64,000 nt of DNA, taken from assembly GCF_004341165.1 (NCBI RefSeq), contig NZ_SLZR01000006.1, positions 124,001-188,000 on the forward strand, written 5' to 3'. This document shows, piece by piece, positions 9,573-18,581 of this stretch; position 1 is the stretch's first letter, and every line of letters begins with the position of its first letter. The stretch comes from Reinekea marinisedimentorum (GTDB taxonomy: Bacteria; Pseudomonadota; Gammaproteobacteria; Pseudomonadales; Natronospirillaceae). The position numbers and the translations under genes are program-made. Under the pieces are notes generated by a model. It was not told where the DNA came from, did no database searches, and saw only the letters and a program-made list of their open reading frames with translations.

Positions 9573-10085
9573 TTAACAGGCCTCTTTGTGTTGATGGTTG
9601 CGTCGGTAGGTTGCGGTGCTGGGAGCAACGCCAATGTGATTCGGTACTGAAATACCCAGTGTTTTCGCAGCTAAAGCCGCGTATGCCAGGTGGTGTATTG
9701 AATGGTTGATCAGGTAAAGCAGTTCACGCTCAAGGCTCGATGCCAGTGTTTCGTTGAGGGTCGCATTCACACTGATTTCAGAAACGAGCTCGATGGGTTT
9801 GGATTTGTATTCAAGGTTGCTTAGCCAGACTATCAGGCTGTTAATTTGCGATTCCGCAATCAGCGCATCGGATTCTTCGTCACTGTCGCGGGTTCGCAAA
9901 TTGTAATTGATGCAGTCGTTGCTGATGCCTATCTTAACGGCACGGTAGTGATCGAGAATGTGGCGGGTATGTTCACCAATGGAGGCTACCGGGCCGTTTT
10001 TTGTGCTGTAATTTTCATCACAGCACTGAATCAGATCAATAAGTTGATTTAGAACTTCGATGTTCGCTTGGCAAAGATTGGTCAT
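9573..10085 (-). CDS. DinB-fold protein
   Basis: The 170-residue helical protein has the histidine pattern of the DinB/YfiT metalloenzyme fold, with H39, H42 and H46 near the N-terminus and H128, H131 and H132 in the fourth helix. Members of this fold include bacillithiol or mycothiol-dependent enzymes and many uncharacterised proteins, so no reaction is assigned. A strong ribosome-binding site (GGAAGGACT) sits directly before the ATG at 10085. That site lies inside the end of the upstream acyltransferase gene, giving a 50-bp overlap. The cysteine near the C-terminus (C170, last residue) is unremarkable. Confidence 0.75.
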   Translation of the reverse strand: MTNLCQANIEVLNQLIDLIQCCDENYSTKNGPVASIGEHTRHILDHYRAVKIGISNDCINYNLRTRDSDEESDALIAESQINSLIVWLSNLEYKSKPIELVSEISVNATLNETLASSLERELLYLINHSIHHLAYAALAAKTLGISVPNHIGVAPSTATYRRNHQHKEAC

Positions 10086-11829
10086 AGTCCTTCCAGTACT
10101 CTAAAAAGCTGGTTGCACCTTCCTTGCCCAGATAGCGCTTCAGGTATCGGTCGGGCATGCTGGTTAAATCCACCATAATCAGGCCGTCCAATGAGTCGTT
10201 GAAACCCCGGTTAACCGAGAATCCAACAAAGCGTCCGTTCAGGGCAAGGTAGTGACGTAACAGGACCGGTATCGTTTTTCCTGGATCACACTGACCAACG
10301 AGTTTGTTAAAGACACTGATGTCTTTTATCGAGGCCAGCATGGTACCGGTCCACACTTTACCTCTGACCCGCAGTGGCACAATTGGTTTCACATTCTCCA
10401 GAAATTTTTGCTCAGCCTGAAAGCTTTCCATCATGGCATCGGAAATAAACGCCCTGGCCATCTTTGAATGAGCGGACGAAATACTCACGCAGCCAAACAG
10501 AGTTTTGTAGTGCGGATGTTTAACAACATAGTGGCCAATGCCGCGCCACAGTGAATCCAGTGCGGCGGGGTGTCGTTGATAGTGTTCGGTGATGAAGGAG
10601 CGGCCCATCTCCAGTGCGCTGCCAACATCATTCAGGAAGCGCTCATCGTATTTGTACAGACTTCGGCTGTATAAACCGTTCACACCCTGTTGCTCAACAA
10701 TTCTGTCTGTTCTGCCAATACGGTAACCGCCAACGATGGCGTTTTGCTCGGTATCCCAGATGAACAGATGCTCGTAGTAGGGGTCGTACTGATCGGTATC
10801 CATATCATTGCCGGTGCCTTCGCCAACGGCGCGGAAGGTTTGCTCGCGGGCAATGCAGATAAGATCGAAAACCTTATTTAGTTTTTCATAGGGCGCGCAG
10901 TAAACATCGAAGCTGCCTTTGGTCAGCAGCTTATAGGGGGCTAACCCGGCAAGCTCGCGGGTGATTTCCTGCAACGGGTATCTGTTGCTTTGCTCCAGCT
11001 TTTGAAGTGGCGGCTTGGCCGTGTTGCCGGCGGTGTTGGCGAGCAAGTAAGTCGACATACGCAGCAGATCGGTCACGGTTTTTGAGGATTCCAGTTGGGC
11101 GTAGTCGCGTCGGGTTATGGCTTCGCCCACGGTCATTCGAATAGCACGGCCGGCCTTATTACTGAGTTGGCGCGGCAGCAGTGCAGTGCGCAGTCTTTTG
11201 TGAACAAGCCCCGCTAACTGGAAATATTCGGGGTTCTGGCCATGAACATAGACCGGAATGCAGGTGGCTTCGTGCTTTTGAGCCAGTCGGCCAACCATAG
11301 AATTCCATTCCCTGTCCTGAACCTGAAGATTGTTCCAGCTGCGCGAGCTTACCTGTCCGGCGGGGAAGACCAGCAGCAGGTTACCCTGTTGCAAATGATT
11401 GTGCGCTGCCCGGACGCCGGCGGTGTTCTTGTGCGCCGTTTTTTTACCCAGCACATCCACGCCCAGAAAGGTTTCTTTCAGTTCAGGAATGAGAGACAGC
11501 AGTTGGTTGGTCAGCACCTTGGTATCAGGGCGAACCGCCAGCAATGCGCGGGTAAGTGCAACCCCTTCAATGCCCCCGAAAGGGTGGTTGGCAACCACAA
11601 TCACAGGCCCGCTTTCCGGGATCACTTCTTCCAGCGCTTTGCCGTCCAGCCGAACGGTGCAGCCCAGTGCCGAAAGTGTATAGTCAAGAAAGCCCTCAAC
11701 GCTGCCTTGTTCGGGTCTGGCTTCATAGGCTTGGGCTAAGGGCTTTAATCCGAGCATGGCCTCGGCCGTATTTGCCAGCCAGGTGGGTTGGATAGGGAGC
11801 TTAAAAGGGTTGCTTGCGGGTGAAGTCAT
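10036..11829 (-). CDS. olsF: OlsF-like bifunctional acyltransferase (PlsC-like plus OlsB-like GNAT)
   Basis: The 597-residue protein joins two acyltransferase domains. The first (about 60-250) is PlsC-like, with NHPFGGIEG at 81-89 and FPAG at 155-158 in the positions of the usual HX4D and FPEG motifs. The second (about 290-500) is a GNAT-like domain of the OlsB/'putative hemolysin' type. This order matches OlsF, which makes ornithine lipids in two steps: N-acylation of ornithine, then O-acylation of lyso-ornithine lipid. An ATG at 11829 with AGAGGC upstream is preferred over a TTG at 11847. The gene leads an operon with the DinB and YHS genes. The symbol is tentative; a lipid other than ornithine lipid is possible. 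Confidence 0.7.
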   Translation of the reverse strand: MTSPASNPFKLPIQPTWLANTAEAMLGLKPLAQAYEARPEQGSVEGFLDYTLSALGCTVRLDGKALEEVIPESGPVIVVANHPFGGIEGVALTRALLAVRPDTKVLTNQLLSLIPELKETFLGVDVLGKKTAHKNTAGVRAAHNHLQQGNLLLVFPAGQVSSRSWNNLQVQDREWNSMVGRLAQKHEATCIPVYVHGQNPEYFQLAGLVHKRLRTALLPRQLSNKAGRAIRMTVGEAITRRDYAQLESSKTVTDLLRMSTYLLANTAGNTAKPPLQKLEQSNRYPLQEITRELAGLAPYKLLTKGSFDVYCAPYEKLNKVFDLICIAREQTFRAVGEGTGNDMDTDQYDPYYEHLFIWDTEQNAIVGGYRIGRTDRIVEQQGVNGLYSRSLYKYDERFLNDVGSALEMGRSFITEHYQRHPAALDSLWRGIGHYVVKHPHYKTLFGCVSISSAHSKMARAFISDAMMESFQAEQKFLENVKPIVPLRVRGKVWTGTMLASIKDISVFNKLVGQCDPGKTIPVLLRHYLALNGRFVGFSVNRGFNDSLDGLIMVDLTSMPDRYLKRYLGKEGATSFLEYWKDYDQSLPSEHRSSKSTY

Positions 11830-11847
11830 AAGGCTCTGCCTCTGCAA

Positions 11848-11866
11848 TCGGCCGTTTTACGGCCGA
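11848..11866 (-). promoter_or_regulatory. Hairpin in the leader of the OlsF-like gene
   Basis: TCGGCCGT and ACGGCCGA form a perfect 8-bp stem with a 3-nt loop. It ends 18 nt before the ATG at 11829 and just upstream of the ribosome-binding site. No T-run follows on the minus strand, so control of translation or RNA processing is likelier than termination. Confidence 0.4.
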
Positions 11867-11960
11867 GTTGTGTAGATCAATATCGGGTGGTTTAACGCAT
11901 CAGGTTACGTTGCGTTTGTTACAGGCCGATGCGATTGAGGTTGCAGTAAAATAACGGCAT

Positions 11961-13118
11961 TCAGTCGGTTTCGGCGTAGTAGGAAGAGAGTTTTTGCTCC
12001 AGCCGCCAGTGGCGGATCAGCTTACGGATCGACGGTGGTTTAAACCCACGGGTCCGATTGGCATCGCCATACTGAAAGAGCAGTTTGTACTGGTACAACA
12101 ACGCACTCATGGCGCTGCGCAGCGAGGTATTGCTGTCCCAGATGTGCAGCGGTTCAGAGCTGGCGGTGTTAATTTCAACAATCTGGATGTTTTCACCCTT
12201 ACCGAGTGATTCAACATCCTTAAATTTCACATCGAGCCGGCCGTAGTGAAAATCCGGCAGGTCAGACATCAGTGACGTCAGCTTAGCGTTGAGCTGCTCT
12301 GTAATCAGGTTGTTGGCATCTCTGAAGATGGCGCCTTTGGAATGGCTGGCAGAAAACACCAGACGGTAGGGCTCGCCGGCTGGAATAACGTTATGCCAGT
12401 TGGCTTTGTGGCGGGATTGGTACAGGTGTGTGAGCGTACCTGCACGCTCATCGCTGGCGATGAGTTCGGCCAGGGTTTTACGACCATCGCCGATCACATA
12501 GGGCGTGTACTTCAGTGCCAATGAGATGATCTTGCCCTGGCTTTCATCCGGATTTCGGGTAAAGAAGATGCCGGCTTCCGGCTCGAAATCGGCCAGTTTC
12601 TGCACAACCATCTTTGAGCTGGCAGGGTACAGATTGAAGTTCACCATCAGTTCGTTGTCGTTCTTAATGAGCTTGACGCCAACACCGCGGCAGCCAATAT
12701 CTGGTTTGCAAACCAGCGGGTAGGTGAAGCCGGCAGCGTCTATCTGATCTTTGATCGCCGCTACCTGGGTTGCCAAAGGCAACTCCGTTTTTTCAACCGC
12801 AAACCAGGGCAGAATGGTATGTTCGAGCTCTCCGCTGGCCTGTTGCAGCAGTTCACTCTTACCGATGCCGACCATGCCAGACAGTGGCAATTGAGGGTTG
12901 GCGATTAACGGCAGTGTCAGAGAGCGGTATCGTACTGACAGTGCCAGCCATTGCAGGGCAACCGGAATGTAGGTTAGCCAGCTGGGCCAGAATTCAAAAA
13001 AGGAAGTGGTTTTGCCTAGTTTCAGAGGGGGCATGCCCGGGCTGACATAGCACTGTTGGGGCGTTAGTTTTTGGCTCTGCATGGTAAGTGCTGCTCTCAT
13101 TTGTGTTGTTGAGAACAT
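11961..13118 (-). CDS. ATP-grasp family protein, substrate unknown
   Basis: The frame gives up to 385 residues. A central lysine-containing strand VCKPD (136-140) is followed by a glycine-rich loop, and the metal-binding side shows D297 (YGRLDVKF) and E316 with N318 (EINTASSE). This is the pattern of ATP-grasp ligases such as D-Ala-D-Ala ligase-type enzymes, which join a carboxylate to an amine via an acyl phosphate. The substrate is not identifiable. The start could be the ATG at 13118 or the ATG at 13082, which has GAGAG upstream. It lies 131 bp upstream of the OlsF-like gene on the same strand, so a link to amino-acid-containing lipids is possible but unproven. Confidence 0.7.
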   Translation of the reverse strand: MFSTTQMRAALTMQSQKLTPQQCYVSPGMPPLKLGKTTSFFEFWPSWLTYIPVALQWLALSVRYRSLTLPLIANPQLPLSGMVGIGKSELLQQASGELEHTILPWFAVEKTELPLATQVAAIKDQIDAAGFTYPLVCKPDIGCRGVGVKLIKNDNELMVNFNLYPASSKMVVQKLADFEPEAGIFFTRNPDESQGKIISLALKYTPYVIGDGRKTLAELIASDERAGTLTHLYQSRHKANWHNVIPAGEPYRLVFSASHSKGAIFRDANNLITEQLNAKLTSLMSDLPDFHYGRLDVKFKDVESLGKGENIQIVEINTASSEPLHIWDSNTSLRSAMSALLYQYKLLFQYGDANRTRGFKPPSIRKLIRHWRLEQKLSSYYAETD

Positions 13119-13165
13119 AGACTGCAGCCGCTCAGGAAAGTTCCCGAGCGGTAAGAAGGGTGGGC

Positions 13166-13396
13166 TTATCTCAGAGCAGAATTGAGGATTTGAGCGTGTT
13201 CGACCAGTTCTATGCCGGCGTCAGTCAGGTAGCCGCCATCGTCGGCGCTGATTAATCCTTTGTCAAAAAGTCGTTTTGCAGCCTCTATGGTTTCAGGTGC
13301 CGCATCGTGGTGGATTTTAATGCCGCTCATCATGCTGTCGCTTGGAAACTGAAGCAGCAGGTTTATTTCATCGAACATTTGGGTGCTGATTGTCAT
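13166..13396 (-). CDS. Small conserved protein, TIGR02647 type
   Basis: The 76-residue protein resembles the TIGR02647 family of short gammaproteobacterial proteins: FDEINLLLQF near the start, IKIHHDAAP at about 26-34 and GGYLTDAG near residue 55. The family function is unknown. An AGAAGAGAAAATT ribosome-binding region precedes the ATG. It stands between the ychF terminator and the ATP-grasp gene, all on the minus strand. Confidence 0.8.
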   Translation of the reverse strand: MTISTQMFDEINLLLQFPSDSMMSGIKIHHDAAPETIEAAKRLFDKGLISADDGGYLTDAGIELVEHAQILNSALR

Positions 13397-13500
13397 AATT
13401 TTCTCTTCTGATTTTTGTTGTTTTGAGTGTTGGCGTGAAACTCTATATCAAGAGTATAGATTGAGTTGATGATAAAAGTTGATTTACATCGGGCGTGCGT

Positions 13501-13528
13501 AAAAAAGGCCCCAACTGGAGCCTTTTAA
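13501..13528 (-). terminator. Rho-independent terminator after ychF
   Basis: Read on the minus strand, AAAGGCTCC pairs with GGGGCCTTT (one G-U pair) around an AGTT loop, followed by T residues. It begins 18 bp after the ychF stop and closes the ychF-side operon. Confidence 0.85.
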
Positions 13529-13545
13529 AGAGTTTTTTGGGGTGC

Positions 13546-14637
13546 TTAGACGTTAAAGCGGAAGTGCATAACATCGCCGTCCTGAACGATGTATTCTTTA
13601 CCTTCCAGGCGCCAGCGGCCGGCTTCTTTGGCACCGGCTTCACCGTTGTATTTGATGAAGTCTTCATACGAGATAGTCTCTGAACGGATGAAGCCTTTTT
13701 CAAAGTCGGTATGAATCACACCGGCAGCGTTAGGGGCGGTCGCACCGATTTTAACGGTCCAGGCACGCACCTCTTTTACCCCGGCGGTAAAGAACGTCTG
13801 CAGGCCCAAAAGCCTGTAGGCGGCACGGATAACACGGTTCAGACCCGGCTCTTCCATGCCCAGATCTGCCAGGAATTCTGTTTTCTCGTCATCGTCCAGT
13901 TCAGCAATTTCGCTTTCCAGCTTGTTGCAGATAACCACAACTTCGGCGTTTTCCGAGGCAGCGATTTCACGCACGCGGTCCAGGTAAGGGTTATCTTCGA
14001 AGCCGTCTTCATTAACGTTGGCGATATAGAGCGTCGGCTTGGTTGTCAGCAGCTGGAATTGCGCCAGGTCTTTCTTTTCATCATCGGTCAGTTCAACCGA
14101 GCGTACCGGCTTGGCTTCATCCAGGTGAGGTTTGATTTTTTCCAGCAGATCAGCATGGCGCTTGGCTTCTTTATCCTGACCTTTTGCCTTCTTCAGCAGC
14201 TTAACGAGCTGTTTATCAACGCTGTCCAGATCTGCCAGGGCCAGTTCGGTATTGATCACCTCAATATCGGCCAATGGATCAACCTTGTTGGCAACGTGAA
14301 TGACGTTATCGTTATCGAAGCAGCGAACCACATGAGCAATGGCGTCAGTTTCGCGGATGTTGTGCAGGAATTTGTTACCCAGGCCTTCACCGTTAGCCGC
14401 ACCGGCCACCAGGCCGGCAATGTCGACAAATTCCATAGTGGTCGGGATGGTCTTTTCCGGCTTAACAATGGTTGCAATCGCATCCTGACGAGGATCAGGG
14501 ACAGGAACTACACCGGTATTGGGTTCGATCGTGCAGAAAGGGAAGTTTTCCGCATCGATGCCAGCTTGTGTTAATGCATTAAACAGCGTGGATTTGCCAA
14601 CGTTTGGCAAGCCGACAATACCGCATTTAATACCCAT
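13546..14637 (-). CDS. ychF: Redox-regulated ATPase YchF
   Basis: The 363-residue protein is full length for YchF. The P-loop GLPNVGKST is at residues 8-16, and NKLE replaces the NKxD motif, which explains the family's preference for ATP over GTP. A TGS domain forms the C-terminus, ending in HFRFNV. YchF binds ribosomes and is linked to stress responses. AGGAG precedes the ATG. It lies downstream of pth, its usual neighbour in gammaproteobacteria, with a 104-bp gap. Confidence 0.97.
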   Translation of the reverse strand: MGIKCGIVGLPNVGKSTLFNALTQAGIDAENFPFCTIEPNTGVVPVPDPRQDAIATIVKPEKTIPTTMEFVDIAGLVAGAANGEGLGNKFLHNIRETDAIAHVVRCFDNDNVIHVANKVDPLADIEVINTELALADLDSVDKQLVKLLKKAKGQDKEAKRHADLLEKIKPHLDEAKPVRSVELTDDEKKDLAQFQLLTTKPTLYIANVNEDGFEDNPYLDRVREIAASENAEVVVICNKLESEIAELDDDEKTEFLADLGMEEPGLNRVIRAAYRLLGLQTFFTAGVKEVRAWTVKIGATAPNAAGVIHTDFEKGFIRSETISYEDFIKYNGEAGAKEAGRWRLEGKEYIVQDGDVMHFRFNV

Positions 14638-14722
14638 GTTCAGTTCTCCTGATGTCTCGTAGATAACAGCCGTCAGGCTGCTAATAAAATTTAAAACGGT
14701 TTTGATTTAGGTTTCTTTGAAT

Positions 14723-14745
14723 CTGAAGCTGCACCCGAGCTTCAG
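14723..14745 (-). terminator. Hairpin straddling the pth stop codon
   Basis: CTGAAGCT and AGCTTCAG form a perfect 8-bp stem with a 7-nt loop, starting at the pth stop. No T-run follows, so it may protect the 3' end of the message or attenuate expression of ychF rather than terminate. Confidence 0.35.
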
Positions 14746-15350
14746 GATTCCAGTTTAAAACTGTGTAATTTATTCATGGCCTTTGCCCAATCGCCACTGA
14801 TGACAAGCGGTAGCTGGTCGATCGCACAATCCATTGCCCTGGCAAGGCTACTGTATTCATCTGCAGGCGCTTTGCGCAAAACGTAGTTCACTACTTCAGA
14901 TGAATGACCGGGATGCCCGATGCCTAAGCGCAGGCGGTAAAAATCTCTGTTGTTACCGAGGCTTGCGATGATGTCGCGCAGACCGTTGTGCCCACCGTGG
15001 CCGCCGCCCTTTTTGAGTCGTGCGGTTCCTGCATCGATATCCAGTTCGTCATGCGCAACCAGAATTTCAGCGACAGGTATTTTGAAAAAGTTGGCGAATG
15101 GGGCAACAGACTGGCCACTGCGATTCATAAAGGTCATCGGCTTCATTAACCAGATTTTTTCGCCACTGATAGTAATGGAGCAAATTTCAGCTTTGTATTT
15201 CGGGTCTGCCTTCCAGAAGCCAGAGTAGCGGCTTGCCAGCTCATCAACAAAGTCGAATCCGGCATTATGGCGCGTCTGGTGGTACTGACCACCCGGGTTG
15301 CCTAAACCTACGATTAATTGAATCGGATCTTTCATAGTTTGTTTTGCCAT
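14742..15350 (-). CDS. pth: Peptidyl-tRNA hydrolase
   Basis: The 202-residue protein has the Pth active site: N18, H28 (TRHNAGF), N76 (FMNRSG) and D101 (HDELDID), each eight residues later than in E. coli. It releases tRNA from prematurely dropped peptidyl-tRNA, an essential recycling step. The start at M1 gives a few extra N-terminal residues; M6 is an alternative and neither has a strong ribosome-binding site. It follows rplY in the usual order, with a terminator-like hairpin between them. Confidence 0.97.
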   Translation of the reverse strand: MAKQTMKDPIQLIVGLGNPGGQYHQTRHNAGFDFVDELASRYSGFWKADPKYKAEICSITISGEKIWLMKPMTFMNRSGQSVAPFANFFKIPVAEILVAHDELDIDAGTARLKKGGGHGGHNGLRDIIASLGNNRDFYRLRLGIGHPGHSSEVVNYVLRKAPADEYSSLARAMDCAIDQLPLVISGDWAKAMNKLHSFKLES

Positions 15351-15357
15351 AACGTAA

Positions 15358-15379
15358 AAAGGGCCTGTTCAGGCCCTTT
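15358..15379 (-). terminator. Rho-independent terminator between rplY and pth
   Basis: AAAGGGCCTG and CAGGCCCTTT form a 9-10 bp stem with a very short loop, and on the minus strand a run of five T follows. It lies 21 bp after the rplY stop and just before pth, so it probably reduces read-through into pth. Confidence 0.75.
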
Positions 15380-15400
15380 AACTAAAGCTGTCCAAATAAA

Positions 15401-16018
15401 TTATTCAGAAGCTTCTTCAGTTTCTTCTTCTGCTTCGTCGGCACCGGCATTGGCGCTAACAACAGAAACAACTGGTGCATCGTGAGATTCACCCTTGTTC
15501 AGTTCAACCAGAGTTACGCCTTCAGGCAGATCCAGTTCAGACAGGTGAATTACGCTACCAGCAGTCAGTTTTGCAACGTCAACTTCGATGAATTCCGGCA
15601 GGTTATCAGCACTGCAGGTTACTTCTACTTCAGAAGCAACGTGCTGAATGTTAGCACCGGTTTTAGCAACAACTTCTTCGTTGATGAAGTGCAGAGGAAT
15701 GCGCTTGTGAATGATAGTCGACTTGCTTACACGTTCGAAGTCGATGTGCATTGGAACGCCAGTTGCTGGGTGACGCTGAAGGTCCATGATGATGGCCTTT
15801 TCAGTGTTGTCACCAATCTTCACATCCAGGACGTGAGAATAGAACGCTTCGTTCTCCAGTGCTTTAACCAGTTCACGCAGTTCCAGAGACAGGCTCTGTG
15901 GCTTGTCAGTACCGCCGTAGATAACAGCAGGTACTTTCTGTTCACGACGCAGGCGGCGGCTCGCACCTTTCCCATGCTCTTCGCGAACAACGGCTTTAAT
16001 TTCAAAAGTTCCAGACAT
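15401..16018 (-). CDS. rplY: 50S ribosomal protein L25, long (TL5/CTC) form
   Basis: The 205-residue protein is the long form of L25. An N-terminal 5S rRNA-binding domain (about 1-95) precedes a beta-rich TL5-type domain, and the C-terminus is an acidic tail rich in glutamate. The start is set at the ATG at 16018 because GGAG lies 9 bases upstream. A longer frame from 16048 lacks a ribosome-binding site and begins inside a hairpin. It lies between prs and pth as usual. Confidence 0.95.
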   Translation of the reverse strand: MSGTFEIKAVVREEHGKGASRRLRREQKVPAVIYGGTDKPQSLSLELRELVKALENEAFYSHVLDVKIGDNTEKAIIMDLQRHPATGVPMHIDFERVSKSTIIHKRIPLHFINEEVVAKTGANIQHVASEVEVTCSADNLPEFIEVDVAKLTAGSVIHLSELDLPEGVTLVELNKGESHDAPVVSVVSANAGADEAEEETEEASE

Positions 16019-16040
16019 TTTTCTTGCTCCAAAATAAACG

Positions 16041-16065
16041 AGCAGCATTTGCGACCAATGCTGCT
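16041..16065 (-). promoter_or_regulatory. Hairpin in the rplY leader
   Basis: AGCAGCATT and AATGCTGCT form a perfect 9-bp stem with a 7-nt loop, 22 nt upstream of the rplY ATG. On the minus strand the downstream bases are CGTTTATTTTGG, a weak T-rich tract. It could partly terminate prs transcripts or act in control of rplY. Confidence 0.45.
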
Positions 16066-16132
16066 TTTCTTAAAAATGAGACCTGATAAAGTTGCGCTGA
16101 AAATGCGCTAACTGGGGTGAAATGGCTCCGAA

Positions 16133-17071
16133 CTAGCGGAACATTGCACTGATGGACTCTTCGTTGCTTACACGGCGGATGGCCTCTGCGAGTACCCCTG
16201 CCATTGAAAGCTGGCGGATCTTATCACAGTTTTTTGCCTCCGGCGAGAGCGGAATGGTATCTGTACATACCAGCTCGATAGGCGAGTTATTCAGGCGGTC
16301 TACGGCCGGGCCACTGAGTACCGGGTGGGTCGCGTAGCAAACCACTTTGTTGGCGCCAAACTGAAGCAGGGCTTCAGCGGCCTGGCTGAGTGTGCCCGCC
16401 GTATCGACCATATCATCAACCAGAATGCAGGTTCGATTTTTAACATCACCAATGATGTGCATAACCTGAGCCTGGTTGGCTTTCGGTCGGCGCTTATCAA
16501 TGATGGCCAGTTCAACACCCAGCTGTTTAGCAATAGCACGAGCACGAACGACGCCGCCAACATCCGGTGACACAATAACCATGTTCTCGTAGTTTTGTTT
16601 TTGAATGTCATCCAGCAGGATCGGTGAGCCATAGATGTTGTCTACCGGAATGCTGAAGAAACCCTGAATCTGCTCAGCGTGCAGATCCACAGTCAGGATG
16701 CGGTCAAAACCAACGGCGGTCAGCATATCAGCAACAACCTTGGCAGAGATGGGTGTGCGCGATGAGCGCGGACGGCGGTCCTGACGGGCATAGCCAAAAT
16801 AGGGGATAACCGCAGTAATACGACCGGCGGAGGCTCTGCGCAGGGCATCAGCCATGAAGATCAGCTCCATCAGGTTGTCACTGGTTGGCTGGCAGGTGGA
16901 CTGAATGATGAATGTATCTGCACCGCGAACGTTCTCGGTCAGATCAATTGAAACTTCCCCGTCGCTGAATTTACCGACGGCAGCTTCACCCAGTGGAATG
17001 CACAGACGATCAACAACTTTCTTCGCGAGTTCGGGATTGGCGTTCCCGGTAAATACCATCATTCTTGACAC
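16133..17071 (-). CDS. prs: Ribose-phosphate pyrophosphokinase
   Basis: The 312-residue enzyme makes PRPP from ribose 5-phosphate and ATP for nucleotide, histidine and tryptophan synthesis. The sequence shows GNANPELA near the N-terminus, the RQDRR segment near residue 100, and the PRPP loop motif [10 protein letters not shown] near residue 220. The start is a GTG with AAGGG eight bases upstream; in-frame ATGs three and four codons later are possible. It follows ispE, the standard gammaproteobacterial order, but no tRNA gene lies between them. Confidence 0.97.
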   Translation of the reverse strand: MSRMMVFTGNANPELAKKVVDRLCIPLGEAAVGKFSDGEVSIDLTENVRGADTFIIQSTCQPTSDNLMELIFMADALRRASAGRITAVIPYFGYARQDRRPRSSRTPISAKVVADMLTAVGFDRILTVDLHAEQIQGFFSIPVDNIYGSPILLDDIQKQNYENMVIVSPDVGGVVRARAIAKQLGVELAIIDKRRPKANQAQVMHIIGDVKNRTCILVDDMVDTAGTLSQAAEALLQFGANKVVCYATHPVLSGPAVDRLNNSPIELVCTDTIPLSPEAKNCDKIRQLSMAGVLAEAIRRVSNEESISAMFR

Positions 17072-17141
17072 TTTTAATACCCTTGTATGGCATGAGTGGT
17101 TAAGAGAGGCTGAGTGACGTGCACCCAGCCGGAAAACTGGG

Positions 17142-18005
17142 TTAGGTTGCTAGTGCTTTAAGCGCTTTGTGTGCAGGCGAAGAACACACCCCCTTTGCAA
17201 TAAAAGGAGAAAACTCTGGGTGTTGCCGCGCAATGGCGGTCAGAACATTTCGCGCTGTCATTTCATCTTGCATCGTTAAAAATAGACATGAACCGGTGCC
17301 CGTAAGCCGGGGCTGGCCAAAGGGTTGTGCGGCCTGAAAAGCATGCTCAACCGTTGGATATATGGATCTGACCAGGGGTTCAAAGTCGTTGTGGCCGGTG
17401 TCTGCTAAAGCGGGGCGTATTGTGCTTACAGGTGTGTCGCGTGTCAAATCAGGGTTTTTAAACAGTTCCACCGTTGAAACATGCTGGTTCGGGTGGAGTA
17501 CAAGATACCACTGCTCGGCTCTCGGCAGGGGGGTTAACTGCTCGCCGATGCCTTCTGCCCAAGCTGTTTTGCCGAGAATGAACACCGGTACATCGGCCCC
17601 CAGTTTTGCGCCAATTTCCAGTAGCTGCTGCATGGGTAAATTCAGCCCGAACAGTTGATTCAGTGCCAGCAGGGTGGTTGCGCAATCTGAGCTGCCGCCG
17701 CCGATGCCGCCGCCCATGGGCAGTACTTTGTTCAGGTGTATGTGGGCGTTGAGCTTTGAGCCGGTGGCTTGCTGCAGAGCCTTCGCTGCTTTAATGATCA
17801 GGTTGTCATCGCCTTGCAAGCTTGTATTGTCGCAGCTTAACGATATACCGCCGGATGCTTTCGAGCTGAATTCCAGGGTGTCGCCATAGTCGAGCAGTTG
17901 AAAGATGGTCTGCAGTTGGTGGTAGCCGTCGGCCCGCTGGCCGATGATGTGTAAAAACAGGTTGAGTTTGGCAGGTGCCGGTATAGCAACGTTAAAAGGC
18001 TGCAC
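17142..18005 (-). CDS. ispE: 4-diphosphocytidyl-2-C-methyl-D-erythritol kinase
   Basis: This 287-residue GHMP kinase phosphorylates CDP-methylerythritol in the MEP route to isoprenoids. The N-terminal APAKLNLFL motif (about 10-18) and the ATP loop [12 protein letters not shown] (near residues 95-106) are intact, and GTGSCLF near the C-terminus is the third GHMP motif. The start is GTG with AGAGAA upstream. It sits 12 bp after lolB on the same strand, in the operon with prs. Confidence 0.97.
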   Translation of the reverse strand: MQPFNVAIPAPAKLNLFLHIIGQRADGYHQLQTIFQLLDYGDTLEFSSKASGGISLSCDNTSLQGDDNLIIKAAKALQQATGSKLNAHIHLNKVLPMGGGIGGGSSDCATTLLALNQLFGLNLPMQQLLEIGAKLGADVPVFILGKTAWAEGIGEQLTPLPRAEQWYLVLHPNQHVSTVELFKNPDLTRDTPVSTIRPALADTGHNDFEPLVRSIYPTVEHAFQAAQPFGQPRLTGTGSCLFLTMQDEMTARNVLTAIARQHPEFSPFIAKGVCSSPAHKALKALAT

Positions 18006-18017
18006 GGTATTCTCTGG

Positions 18018-18581
18018 TTATTCGGTTAGAGTCGGGGCCTGTGGCCATTCGCGGATGACGAGTTTACCGCTTTGCTTGGCTTTGGCGAAGCTAAGTTTTT
18101 TAGGCAGGTGATCGGATTGATCAAAATAACCGTTGATCGATACGTTCCAGCCGGATTGCAGAATTCCGGTGGTTTGCCCGCTTTCATTCTGACTGGCCTG
18201 ATAGGTGACGCCGGGTGCCGGCAATGCACGCACCCAGTATTGCAGGTAGTCCAGCGGTAAATTGAGCGTGGTGTTTTCGGCCACCAGGTTGCTCAGGCTG
18301 TCTGAATAGAGCAGGTCATCGCCCCGGATAAGAACCACTAAGCCCGGCTCACCTTTAATGGTGGTTAGGCCTTGCCCGAACGGGCCGCTGAGTTCTATCT
18401 GATATTGTTCTGCCTGTTGCAGCCAATAAATATTGAAACTGCTGGATTCAGTTTCATTCTGAACCGCCATCTTACCTTTAAAGGACCAGTCAGATACCGG
18501 CTCTTCCCGGGTGCTGAACTGACTGCAGCTGAACAGAAACGTCAGGCACAGCAGGCCGGCATAGGTGCGCAGAGCATTCAT
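18018..18581 (-). CDS. lolB: Outer-membrane lipoprotein receptor LolB
   Basis: The 187-residue protein has a lipoprotein signal with the lipobox LFSC, so C19 would be lipidated, and the LolB features WSFKGKMAV near residue 32 and a beta-rich body. LolB takes lipoproteins from periplasmic LolA and inserts them into the outer membrane. It overlaps the upstream TPR gene by 4 bp and precedes ispE, the conserved hemA/lolB/ispE neighbourhood. Confidence 0.93.
   Translation of the reverse strand: MNALRTYAGLLCLTFLFSCSQFSTREEPVSDWSFKGKMAVQNETESSSFNIYWLQQAEQYQIELSGPFGQGLTTIKGEPGLVVLIRGDDLLYSDSLSNLVAENTTLNLPLDYLQYWVRALPAPGVTYQASQNESGQTTGILQSGWNVSINGYFDQSDHLPKKLSFAKAKQSGKLVIREWPQAPTLTE

Noticed and set aside
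13443-13703. Minus-strand frame of 86 codons overlapping the ychF end
   Set aside because: It lies across the ychF terminator and 3' end and is a shadow of that gene.
17072-17141. tRNA gene between ispE and prs
   Set aside because: The gap is only 70 bp and has no cloverleaf or T-loop sequence; only a weak 6-bp hairpin is visible.
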